Assembly: GCA_023386345.1 (NCBI GenBank)
Contig: JAEWJT010000009.1
Coordinates: 1-64,000, forward strand
Reading direction: 5' to 3'
Length of the DNA: 64,000 nt
From: Bacillota bacterium
GTDB lineage: Bacteria; Bacillota; Clostridia; Tissierellales; Sedimentibacteraceae
The position numbers and the translations under genes were made by a program. Below are positions 17,518-24,511 of the stretch, piece by piece. Every line of letters begins with the position of its first letter. Position 1 is the first letter of the stretch. The notes beneath the pieces were generated by a model. It made no database searches and was not told the DNA's origin. It saw only the letters and a program-made list of their open reading frames with translations.

Positions 17518-17881
17518 TAATTGGTTTTTAATAATTGGAGCTTTATCTTTACTAGCTATAGGATGTTATTACATTAGGGGGCTTTTCAAATCACCTATTA
17601 AAGGACAGATATCAAAAATACAAGAATGGCTTATATATGCTTGTATAGAGGCTGAAAAAGCCTTTGGAAGTAAAACAGGACAAATAAAATTAAGGTATGT
17701 ATATGATAAGTTTATAACTAAATTCGCAGGTATATCCAATTTAATAAGCTTCGAATTTTTTAGCTATCTTGTAGATGAGGCTCTTGAAACTGTTAGAAAG
17801 ATGTTAGAAAGCAATAAAAATATTGCAGAATATGTGGAGGGTACAAATGGGAATAGTGATAAAACACAATCCTTGCGATAG
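17498..17881 (+). CDS. Phage holin (LLH-type)
   Basis: 127 residues: one N-terminal membrane helix (WIINNWFLIIGALSLLAIGCYYI), then an amphipathic cytoplasmic part with KIQEWLIYACIEAEKAFGSKTGQIKLRYVYDKF. This matches the Holin_LLH family (phi-LL-H), in which the conserved EAE...KTGxxKL region is diagnostic. It makes the membrane lesion that releases the endolysin. Start at tandem ATGs (17498/17501) behind GGAGG. Confidence 0.85.
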   Translation: MMNWIINNWFLIIGALSLLAIGCYYIRGLFKSPIKGQISKIQEWLIYACIEAEKAFGSKTGQIKLRYVYDKFITKFAGISNLISFEFFSYLVDEALETVRKMLESNKNIAEYVEGTNGNSDKTQSLR

Positions 17882-18425
17882 TATGCGATTAACTGGCTCC
17901 TTTGGTGCTGATATTTTGAATGGACAGCAAAGATGGCACGATGGGGTTGATTTTGGTGCATTAAAAGCAGGAGTAGCAGGCGATAACATATATGCAATTA
18001 ACGATGGCACAGTAAGATTGGTCAAAAACGATATAAACGGATATGGCGATTATATCGTTATAGAACACAGAGAATTTTGTTCATTATATGCGCATTTAAG
18101 CAAGGTTAATGTATTTGTGGGGCAAAAGGTAAGTGCTGGAGATATAATCGGTTTAATGGGCTTTACTGGCTTAGTAAGTCCAAGAGGACAAGCTGGTACT
18201 CATTTGCATCTTGAAATCAGAGATTGCTTGTATTATAAATTCTGGGAGAAAAGCGAAAATAAATATAAACACGCAATAGATCCTCAACCTCTGCTAAGCA
18301 AAATCAAAACTGATAGAGAAAAAGTTCAGGAGCATTTCGGTTTTGATAATAATACAATGACTTATTTAGACAAGCATCCACATTTTAAAGATTTGTACAT
18401 GAAGTTGTCTAAGGATTATAAATAG
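17847..18425 (+). CDS. Endolysin, M23 (LytM) peptidase
   Basis: 192 residues. Zinc ligands of the lysostaphin/LytM fold are visible: H and D in QRWHDGVDFG, then HLHLE near residue 118. The segment SLYAHLSKVNVFVGQKVSAGDIIGLMG is typical. It cleaves peptide cross-links of peptidoglycan. The C-terminal ~50 residues may bind the wall. ATG 17847 is chosen for its GGAGGG; the longer frame from 17823 starts within the holin gene without a ribosome binding site. There is no signal peptide, so it needs the holin. Confidence 0.88.
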   Translation: MGIVIKHNPCDSMRLTGSFGADILNGQQRWHDGVDFGALKAGVAGDNIYAINDGTVRLVKNDINGYGDYIVIEHREFCSLYAHLSKVNVFVGQKVSAGDIIGLMGFTGLVSPRGQAGTHLHLEIRDCLYYKFWEKSENKYKHAIDPQPLLSKIKTDREKVQEHFGFDNNTMTYLDKHPHFKDLYMKLSKDYK

Positions 18426-18438
18426 TGGATATAAGATT

Positions 18439-18468
18439 ACCCAGGTTTAATATACCTGGGTATTTTTT
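18439..18468 (+). terminator. Terminator of the phage late operon
   Basis: Perfect ACCCAGGT / ACCTGGGT stem with a 7-base loop, then ATTTTTT. Placed 14 bp after the endolysin stop. Confidence 0.9.
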
Positions 18469-18473
18469 ATTTT

Positions 18474-18501
18474 TTGACAAAAATTTTGTATATGTTATAA
18501 T
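18474..18501 (+). promoter_or_regulatory. Sigma-A promoter of tdk
   Basis: TTGACA (18474-18479), 16 bp, TATAAT (18496-18501). Both boxes are perfect. The 63-bp segment 18456-18518 containing it is closely repeated at 20947-21010 upstream of the TPR gene. Confidence 0.85.
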
Positions 18502-18586
18502 TAATAAAAAAATAAATTGTAAAGTATATATGTTTAACAAAGATTTAGAATATTTAAAATTAATTAATTAAAAAGGAGTTAGAATT

Positions 18587-19165
18587 ATGGCTAAATTATA
18601 TTTTAAATACGGTACAATGGGTTCAAGTAAAACCGCTCAAGCACTTATAACAAAATTTAATTATGAAGAAAAAGATATGAAAGTTTTATTTTTTAAACCT
18701 TCTATTGATAATAGAGAGGGAGAAAATATTATAAAATCAAGAATAGGTTTATCATCTAAAGTAAATATTTTGCATTCAACTGATAATATATATGATATTT
18801 ATAAATTAAACAAAAATCACAATGTTATAATAATTGATGAGTGTCAATTTTTAACTGAAAAACAAGTGGATGAATTAGTCGATATAGTAATTGATTTTGA
18901 TATCCCTGTGCTGTGCTTCGGACTAAAAACAGATTTTGCCACTCGTCTATTTCCAGGGAGTAAAAGATTATTAGAGGTAGCAGATTCAATACAAGAAATC
19001 AAATCAATATGTAAATGTGGAAGAAAAGCTACAGTTAATGCAAGGCTTGATAATGATAAAATGGTATTAAAAGGAGAACAAATTTGTATAGGTGGAAATG
19101 ATAAATATATTTCGATGTGTATAAAGTGTTGGCTGAAAGAAAAGAGTAAAGCAAATTTAGAATAA
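18587..19165 (+). CDS. tdk: Thymidine kinase (type II)
   Basis: 192 residues. Phosphorylates thymidine to dTMP with ATP. P-loop GTMGSSKT begins at residue 9; DECQF (about 86-90) is the catalytic/Walker B signature with the base Glu nearby. CKCG and CIKC supply the four cysteines of the structural zinc lasso. Length is the family norm. It lies alone between a terminator and a strong promoter upstream and a terminator downstream. Its position between the endolysin and other cargo genes suggests a phage-carried nucleotide-supply gene, but a host gene cannot be excluded. Confidence 0.93.
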   Translation: MAKLYFKYGTMGSSKTAQALITKFNYEEKDMKVLFFKPSIDNREGENIIKSRIGLSSKVNILHSTDNIYDIYKLNKNHNVIIIDECQFLTEKQVDELVDIVIDFDIPVLCFGLKTDFATRLFPGSKRLLEVADSIQEIKSICKCGRKATVNARLDNDKMVLKGEQICIGGNDKYISMCIKCWLKEKSKANLE

Positions 19166-19179
19166 AATGCTAAAATTAA

Positions 19180-19206
19180 ACCAGGGCAAATGTCCTGGTG
19201 TTTTTC
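19180..19206 (+). terminator. Intrinsic terminator after tdk
   Basis: ACCAGG / CCTGGT stem followed by GTTTTT. Confidence 0.8.
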
Positions 19207-19276
19207 ATTTTTTGTAGTATTTTGCTGTATAATACTACTACACGAAAGCATAATAATGATGCTTACCTAGAGTATT

Positions 19277-19516
19277 CTATTTCTTAAATAGATACCATAC
19301 TTTGCTATCCAACTCATATTTTAACTCGTATAGATCAGCGTTGTTGTGCTGACAGACGAAAACAATTCTCTTGTTTCCAACGATTTTTTCTTCGTATGTT
19401 TTTACTACCTTTTGTACATTTACAACATCATCATCTAAACGAAATTTAATTGGCTCTATTTTGCCATCTTGATAAAAAGTTGCCATTACTTTTATTGGTT
19501 TATTAAGTATTTTCAT
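19277..19516 (-). CDS. Small partner protein of the Y-family polymerase
   Basis: 79 residues, 14 bp downstream of the polymerase gene with its own GGAGAGTTATATT leader. It has alternating strands (IKVMATFYQDGKIEPIKFRLDDD) and ends YELDSKVWYLFKK. A small protein of this look accompanies UmuC-like polymerases in many Firmicutes and their mobile elements; its biochemical role is unknown to me. The pair is likely one SOS-controlled transcript. Confidence 0.65.
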   Translation of the reverse strand: MKILNKPIKVMATFYQDGKIEPIKFRLDDDVVNVQKVVKTYEEKIVGNKRIVFVCQHNNADLYELKYELDSKVWYLFKK

Positions 19517-19530
19517 AATATAACTCTCCT

Positions 19531-20766
19531 TTATAGAATACTGCTCATTCCTTGATACTCGTTGTCAGGGTAGCCACCTAATAATGGACTAAGTTCAGAA
19601 TTTGCGAATATTCCCCTTGTTACCGAAGTTTCGCCATATTTCTCGCGAATTTTATCAATTACTTGATCAAGTTTTTCGTTGTTTAGTTCGTTCCTATCCT
19701 TGAATAAACTCAATTGTTGGTATTTAGCAAATTCTAAATCTGAAACTGAAACTCCAAGTTGACGGATAGGTCTTTTATCCCAATGTATATCAAATAACTT
19801 GCATATATTTTTATAAATAACTGTTGTGCAATCCGTAGAGTACATTAATTTTTTCTGTCTTGAAATATAGCTAAAATTTTTATCTTTTATGCTTACACTT
19901 ACAACTCTACAATTCATGTTTGCTTCCCTAAGCCTCCAAGCGGTCATTTCTACTAAACTAAGAATTATAGCATGTGCGGTCTCTGTATCTGTAACGTCAT
20001 ATTTTAGTGTTGAGCTGTTACCAACACTTTTTATAGGAACAGCAGATTTAAATTTGGATGTATCAATGCCGTGGGCATAGGCATAAATTAATCGGCCATG
20101 AGATTTAAATTTATGTGATAAAAAGGTAAAATCAGTTGTTGCTAAATCACCTATCGTGTTAATCTCATAGTTTTTCAATTTTGCCTTAGTTCGGCGCCCA
20201 ACCATGAACAAGTCGCCGACATCTAAGGGCCAAAGCTTTTCTTTTATTTCTTCCGGAAAACACGTGTGACATTTATCCGGCTTAGAAAAATCTCCCGCCA
20301 TTTTTGCAAGCAATTTATTCGTAGACACTCCAATATTGACGGTGTAACCAAATTCATTTTTTATTCTTTCTCTTATTTCATTTGCAAGAGATACTGCTTT
20401 TATCCTATCTATATCGTCAAACTTGATAAAACACTCATCTATACTAAACGGCTCTACAAATGGCGTATAAGTATTAAGAAAATCCTTTAAAGCCTTACTT
20501 GCCTTAACATATAACCTATAGTTTGGTGGCAGTATAAGCAGATTTGGACATAGTTGTCTTGCTTCAAACAAAGAATTACCAGTATTAATACCATATTTTT
20601 TCGCAGGAATTGATTTAGCTAAAACAATTCCATGTCTATTTTCCTCATTGCCACCTATCACAGCTGGTATTTCTCTAATATCTCTTTCTAAACCTATTTG
20701 ATTTTCATACGCAGCTGTCCAAGACAAAAAGGCAGAATTAACATCTATGTGCATTACTATATCCAT
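19531..20766 (-). CDS. Y-family (UmuC/DinB-like) translesion DNA polymerase
   Basis: 411 residues. Catalytic motifs: HIDVNSAFLSW at the N-terminus (first metal-binding Asp) and VEPFSIDECFIKFDD (Asp-Glu pair of the palm). TVNIGVSTNKLLAKMAG is the conserved finger/palm segment, followed by helix-hairpin DLFMVGRRTKAKLKNYEINTIGDLA. It copies across damaged bases. ATG 20766 (MDIVMHID) is preferred to the TTG at 20784 because GGGGAG lies at correct distance. A perfect LexA-type box lies 20-31 bp upstream, so the gene is SOS-regulated. Such polymerases are common prophage cargo. Confidence 0.9.
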   Translation of the reverse strand: MDIVMHIDVNSAFLSWTAAYENQIGLERDIREIPAVIGGNEENRHGIVLAKSIPAKKYGINTGNSLFEARQLCPNLLILPPNYRLYVKASKALKDFLNTYTPFVEPFSIDECFIKFDDIDRIKAVSLANEIRERIKNEFGYTVNIGVSTNKLLAKMAGDFSKPDKCHTCFPEEIKEKLWPLDVGDLFMVGRRTKAKLKNYEINTIGDLATTDFTFLSHKFKSHGRLIYAYAHGIDTSKFKSAVPIKSVGNSSTLKYDVTDTETAHAIILSLVEMTAWRLREANMNCRVVSVSIKDKNFSYISRQKKLMYSTDCTTVIYKNICKLFDIHWDKRPIRQLGVSVSDLEFAKYQQLSLFKDRNELNNEKLDQVIDKIREKYGETSVTRGIFANSELSPLLGGYPDNEYQGMSSIL

Positions 20767-20785
20767 AACATCATTACTCCCCAAG

Positions 20786-20797
20786 GAACATTTGTTC
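20786..20797 (-). promoter_or_regulatory. LexA (SOS) box
   Basis: GAACATTTGTTC fits the Firmicutes LexA/DinR consensus GAAC-N4-GTTC with perfect half-sites. It is located between the polymerase start and a -10-like TATACT (20812-20817, minus strand). Confidence 0.8.
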
Positions 20798-20965
20798 TAT
20801 TTTATGCACTTAGTATATCACATATTCAAAAATTTAAAAGATAAATATTTGTGTTATTTAGTGCAAATAATGGGATATTTGTAGAAAATATTACAAAATG
20901 ACTGACTTAGCGCTCAACTATTATATAATCAATATTAATAATGAATCTGGGTAATATTTTATTTT

Positions 20966-20993
20966 TTGACAAATTTTTTATATATGATATAAT
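20966..20993 (+). promoter_or_regulatory. Sigma-A promoter of the TPR gene (copy of the tdk promoter)
   Basis: TTGACA (20966-20971), 16 bp, TATAAT (20988-20993), within a 64-bp block (20947-21010) nearly identical to 18456-18518. The copy begins at CTGGGTA, the right arm of the late-operon terminator, without its left arm, so this copy appears derived from the tdk one. Confidence 0.8.
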
Positions 20994-21023
20994 TAATAAA
21001 AAAATAAATTTAGGGGTATTTTT

Positions 21024-22994
21024 ATGGATATTATGTGGTTAGTATCAATTTTTTTTACATTAATAGGAGTAATTATTGGAGTATTAGTATGGGATAGGAT
21101 GGACATGCCATTATCAAAGATATCAATCTATGAAACAGCTAAAATAATATTTTTAATTATTCCAACTATAATGAGTATGATTATTTTAGTATCATTATTT
21201 TTTTCAGATAAACTTAGCATTGAAGCTGGTGGACTTGGTATATTTGGGATACTTGCAACTGTATGGCTGGGGTTGAATATCTATAATTTTATTGAAAAGA
21301 GAGAACTTGAAAATTTAACTAAAGATTTTAATGATATTAAAACTACTACTATTGAAAGTGTTAAAATGCAAAAAGATTTAACAGAAAATTTAAAAATGCA
21401 AAAGGAAGAATATAAGAATGAAATAGATAAATTACAAAGTCAGCTTTTAGAGTCAGAAAAAAATAATTATATTCAATCAACCATTGCACTTGCACTTGCT
21501 ATAAACGATAAAGAGCAAGAGGTTACTTATTATGATGATATTGTAAAAAAATATCCTAATGATGTTATAGGATATTCTCTTAGAGTAAAATATTATAAAG
21601 ATATGAATGATTATGACAGAGTAATAGATAATTTAAATGAATTAATAAGAATTATTCCAAATGATAGTAAAACATATAATAACATAGGAAATGCAAAGCA
21701 AGCAAAAGGAAATATAGAAGAAGCAATAAGTGATTATGATAAGGCAATAGAACTATATTCAAAAAATACTGCTGCATATAACAACAGAGGAACTGCAAAG
21801 CAAGCAAAAGGAAATATAGAAGAAGCAATAAAGGATTATAATAAGGCAATAGAATTAGATCCAAAAAATGCTTCTGCATATAACAATAGAGGAAATGCAA
21901 AGCAAGAAAAAGGAGATATAGAAGAAGCAATAAAAGATTATGATAAATCAATAGAACTAAATCCCCAAAATGCTAATACGTATTATAATAGGGGAAATGC
22001 AAATAAAATAAAAGGTGATATGGAAGAAGCAATAAAGAATTATGATAAGACAATAGAATTAAATTCAGAAGATTCTGGTGCATATAATAATAGAGGGGCT
22101 GTAAAGAAAGCAAAAGGAAACATAGAAGAAGCAATAAGTGATTATGATAAGGCAATAGAACTAAATCCAAAGTATGCTGCTGCATATTTTAATAGAGGAA
22201 CTGCAAAGCAAGAAAAGGGAGATATAGAAGAAGCAATAAAGGATTATGATAAATCAATAGAACTAAATCCCCAAAATGCTAATACATATTATAATAGAGG
22301 AGCTGCAAAGAAAGCAAAAGGAGATATAGAAGGAGCAATAAAGGATTATAATAAGGTAATAGAATTAGATTCAGAAGATTCTGGTGCATATAATAATAGA
22401 GGAAATGCAAAGAAAGCAAAAGGAAACATAGAAGAAGCAATAAATGACTATGATAAGGCAATAGAATTAAATCCAAAGAATGCTTCTGCATATAACAATA
22501 GAGGAACTGCAAAGCAAGAAAAAGGAAATATAGAAGAAGCAATAAGTGACTATGATAAGGCAATAGAATTAAATCCAAAGTATGCTTCTGCATATAACAA
22601 TAGAGGAAATGCAAAGCAAGAAAAAGGAAATATAGAAGAAGCAATAAGTGATTATGATAAAGCAATAGAACTAGATCCAAAGTATGTTGCTGCATATAAT
22701 AATAGAGGAAATACAAAGCAAGAAAAAGGAAATATAGAAGAAGCAATAAAGGATTATGATAAAGCGATAGAATTACAAACTGATTATGTTATTGCATATT
22801 ATGGAAAAGGTATTGCGTATAAAAGTATAGCAGAAAATTCTATAGATAATTTAAATAAGGTGGAAGTAGTTGAGTTGTATAAGAAAGCAATAGTTTGTTT
22901 TGAAAAATATTTAGAGTTTGAGGAAGAAGATAAAGATGTAATTGAATTGATTAATGAAATAAAAGAAAAAATTATAGAAATTAAAAAAAAATAA
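21024..22994 (+). CDS. Membrane-anchored TPR-repeat protein
   Basis: 656 residues. Three N-terminal hydrophobic segments (about 3-23, 39-58, 66-88) anchor it. A charged coiled coil follows (about 90-150), then 11 almost identical 34-residue tetratricopeptide repeats (consensus AYNNRGNAKQ-KGNIEEAI-DYDKAIELNPK-) and a degenerate last one. TPR arrays are protein-protein scaffolds; no catalytic domain is present. The start has only a weak GGGG. The near-identity of repeats at DNA level implies recent expansion or gene conversion. It has its own promoter and terminator. Role unknown; a defence or superinfection-related cargo role is possible but unsupported. Confidence 0.85.
   Translation: MDIMWLVSIFFTLIGVIIGVLVWDRMDMPLSKISIYETAKIIFLIIPTIMSMIILVSLFFSDKLSIEAGGLGIFGILATVWLGLNIYNFIEKRELENLTKDFNDIKTTTIESVKMQKDLTENLKMQKEEYKNEIDKLQSQLLESEKNNYIQSTIALALAINDKEQEVTYYDDIVKKYPNDVIGYSLRVKYYKDMNDYDRVIDNLNELIRIIPNDSKTYNNIGNAKQAKGNIEEAISDYDKAIELYSKNTAAYNNRGTAKQAKGNIEEAIKDYNKAIELDPKNASAYNNRGNAKQEKGDIEEAIKDYDKSIELNPQNANTYYNRGNANKIKGDMEEAIKNYDKTIELNSEDSGAYNNRGAVKKAKGNIEEAISDYDKAIELNPKYAAAYFNRGTAKQEKGDIEEAIKDYDKSIELNPQNANTYYNRGAAKKAKGDIEGAIKDYNKVIELDSEDSGAYNNRGNAKKAKGNIEEAINDYDKAIELNPKNASAYNNRGTAKQEKGNIEEAISDYDKAIELNPKYASAYNNRGNAKQEKGNIEEAISDYDKAIELDPKYVAAYNNRGNTKQEKGNIEEAIKDYDKAIELQTDYVIAYYGKGIAYKSIAENSIDNLNKVEVVELYKKAIVCFEKYLEFEEEDKDVIELINEIKEKIIEIKKK
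21666..22787 (+). repeat. Eleven 102-bp coding tandem repeats
   Basis: Each 102-bp unit encodes one TPR. The unit openings run SKTY, TAAY, ASAY, ANTY, SGAY, AAAY, ANTY, SGAY, ASAY, ASAY, VAAY. The triplet (x, ANTY, SGAY) occurs twice, so units 3-5 and 6-8 form a 306-bp higher-order duplication. Confidence 0.9.
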
Positions 22995-23009
22995 TTAATT
23001 AGCAAAAGA

Positions 23010-23035
23010 CTATTGAATTTTCAATAGTTTTTTTT
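23010..23035 (+). terminator. Intrinsic terminator after the TPR gene
   Basis: CTATTGA / TCAATAG stem with a 4-base loop and eight following T. Confidence 0.85.
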
Positions 23036-23121
23036 ATTTGAAAAAATATCTTTTAAAATTATAAAAAAGTTCTTTACTTTTGACGTTCGACATGATAACA
23101 TTAAAATAAGGGGGTGACAAA

Positions 23122-23319
23122 TTGACAGATGTGAGAGATGTATACATTACTAGAGAAGTTGCTGATAAATTGAGTTTAACACCTACATATCTTATTAAAC
23201 TAGCTAAAAAATTGGATCTTAGTGAAACTGAAATGAGAGAAGCAGGAAGTAGAAACTATTTATTTAGTAAAGGGGCGGTAGAAAAACTTAAAATGCGTAC
23301 AAATACGGATAAAAAATGA
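23122..23319 (+). CDS. Small DNA-binding (excisionase/MerR-like) protein
   Basis: 65 residues. It opens with VYITREVADKLSLTPTYLIKLAKKL, a helix-turn-helix of the type found in excisionases and MerR-like regulators, followed by a short wing (YLFSKGAVEKLK). The start is TTG at 23122 behind AAGGGGGTGACAA. TTGACG (23080-23085) and TAAAAT (23102-23107), 16 bp apart, form a plausible promoter. It probably controls or accompanies the Rha gene that follows. Confidence 0.6.
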   Translation: MTDVRDVYITREVADKLSLTPTYLIKLAKKLDLSETEMREAGSRNYLFSKGAVEKLKMRTNTDKK

Positions 23320-23410
23320 GAGTAGCCCATGTTCTAATCTTGGCGGATTAATGGACTACTCAAAATCGAAGTTACCTTCTATGAAATAGTATATCATAGT
23401 TGATAACTTC
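23320..23410 (+). other. Two consecutive RNA hairpins upstream of the Rha gene
   Basis: GAGTAGCCCAT (23320-23330) pairs with ATGGACTACTC (23351-23361) at 10 of 11 positions. GAAGTTA (23368-23374) pairs with TAACTTC (23404-23410) around an inner CTATGA / TCATAG stem. Neither is followed by a T-run, so they are not plain terminators. They fill the space between two genes of one probable transcript. Confidence 0.5.
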
Positions 23411-23451
23411 AATCAAGAATAAATTTTTATATTTTGAGAGGAGAAAAAACT

Positions 23452-24156
23452 ATGACAAATGATTTAACAAACACAAAAACAATAGACAGCAGAGATATAG
23501 CTAGAATGGTAGAAATGGAACATAAATTATTACTTAGAAAAGTGCAAGATTACAACAAAATTTTAGAAAGTGCAAAAATGTGCTCTCTTGAATATTTTAT
23601 ACCAAGTACATATACAGTGAATAACAATAAGCGCAAATATCCATGTTTTTTATTCACCAAAATGGGATGTGAATTCATAGCAAATAAATTTACTGGTGAA
23701 AAAGGAGTTATATTCACAGCTAAATATGTTAAGAAATTTAATGATATGGAGCAATTTAACTTACAACCAGTTCAATCTGTTTTGTTGCCTGAGCAAAAAG
23801 AATTAAACAAAGATATTAAAGAAGCATATAAACAAGCAAAATTTATATCGAAGATAATGGAGGAAGCTGGAGCTAGTGCTGAATCCAAGTTAAATGCAGT
23901 TAATAAAATATACGCTACTGCCGGTATAGATTTGTTAGAAGATAAGCCTATATATAAAAACATTACTGACTTAGAGTTTGATGCGTTGTTTCAAGAGACA
24001 GTAAATAAATTTTCTAAAATGAATTACTTTGAGTGTCAAGATTACATAATGAATATAAAAAACGATAAGTCCATTGATGAAAAATTAAAGAAAAATCTTT
24101 TGGCATTTTATATTTGTGCATATAAAGTAGTTGTAAAAAATAAATTACGTATATAA
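23452..24156 (+). CDS. Rha-family phage regulatory protein
   Basis: 234 residues. The N-terminal ~95 residues (IDSRDIARMVEMEHKLLLRKVQDY...KYPCFLFTKMGCEFIANKFTGEKGVIFTAKYVKKFNDME) are a clear pRha domain, found in proteins that modulate phage lysogeny in response to host factors. The C-terminal half is helical (KDIKEAYKQAKFISKIMEEAGAS). ATG 23452 is preferred because GAGAGGAG stands before it. This is the last phage-type gene on the right; the element probably ends soon after. Confidence 0.85.
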   Translation: MTNDLTNTKTIDSRDIARMVEMEHKLLLRKVQDYNKILESAKMCSLEYFIPSTYTVNNNKRKYPCFLFTKMGCEFIANKFTGEKGVIFTAKYVKKFNDMEQFNLQPVQSVLLPEQKELNKDIKEAYKQAKFISKIMEEAGASAESKLNAVNKIYATAGIDLLEDKPIYKNITDLEFDALFQETVNKFSKMNYFECQDYIMNIKNDKSIDEKLKKNLLAFYICAYKVVVKNKLRI

Positions 24157-24166
24157 AAAAATGCTA

Positions 24167-24195
24167 TTGAATTTTAATAGTAAATATAGTAAAAT
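24167..24195 (+). promoter_or_regulatory. Promoter of peptide unit 1
   Basis: TTGAAT (24167-24172), 17 bp, TAAAAT (24190-24195). The same boxes and spacing are found at the second copy. Confidence 0.55.
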
Positions 24196-24203
24196 AATAT
24201 TAG

Positions 24204-24232
24204 AAAATACAGGTGTTCATTGCCTGTATTTT
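24204..24232 (+). other. Leader hairpin (attenuator-like) of peptide unit 1
   Basis: AAAATACAGG / CCTGTATTTT, 10 bp with a 9-base loop, directly at the predicted transcript start and followed by more T. It would act as an early terminator or as a 5' stabilising stem. The stem is kept in copy 2. Confidence 0.6.
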
Positions 24233-24236
24233 TATA

Positions 24237-24407
24237 TTGTGTGTACTTTCTACAGGATTTACTCAGCTATCACCAGAGACAGGAGCTATTTGTCCTACAT
24301 TCCCATCATTATTCCCTAGACAAATTGATGAAAATTCAATTGAAAGCGAAGGCGGTAATAACGGAAACAATTCAAACTCAGGCAATAGAAGAGGTTGTTG
24401 TTCATAA
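24237..24407 (+). CDS. Conserved short peptide, copy 1 (C-terminal RRGCCS)
   Basis: 56 codons read from a TTG at 24237; the frame is open further upstream to GTG 24213 (64 aa), inside the hairpin. No strong ribosome binding site is seen at either. The N-terminus is hydrophobic (FIACIFILCVLSTGF), the middle PETGAICPTFPSLFPRQIDENSIE, and the end an Asn/Gly-rich linker closing GNRRGCCS. Compared with copy 2, 13 codons differ silently and only 2 change the residue, so this frame is, or was until recently, translated and selected. Function unknown; a secreted or membrane-attached peptide is inferred from composition. Confidence 0.6.
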   Translation: MCVLSTGFTQLSPETGAICPTFPSLFPRQIDENSIESEGGNNGNNSNSGNRRGCCS

Positions 24408-24455
24408 CATTTTATTATAGCTCGCCAAGCCTGATATAATTAATAAATGCTATAA

Positions 24456-24489
24456 GAAAAAGCTATTGAAATTTCTCAATAGCTTTTTT
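24456..24489 (+). terminator. Terminator of peptide unit 1
   Basis: AGCTATTGA / TCAATAGCT with flanking A and T runs, so it can also serve the convergent transglutaminase operon. Confidence 0.8.
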
Positions 24490-24511
24490 ATTGTTACCAA
24501 CAATAAATCTT

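Larger units (their letters stand above)
24185..24490 (+). repeat. Peptide unit, copy 1 (~305 bp)
   Basis: Repeated at 29205-29516 with about 85% identity by eye. The unit holds a -10 box, a leader hairpin, a 56-codon frame and a terminator, so a whole small transcription unit is duplicated. It is at the right edge of the phage region. Confidence 0.85.

Noticed and set aside
21652..22746. Leucine-rich open frames on the minus strand across the TPR array
   Set aside because: They repeat every 34 residues exactly with the TPR units and are the reverse reading of that gene.
21666..22787. CRISPR array
   Set aside because: The 102-bp units are coding throughout with no unique spacers; they are TPR repeats. 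No CRISPR repeats were seen elsewhere.
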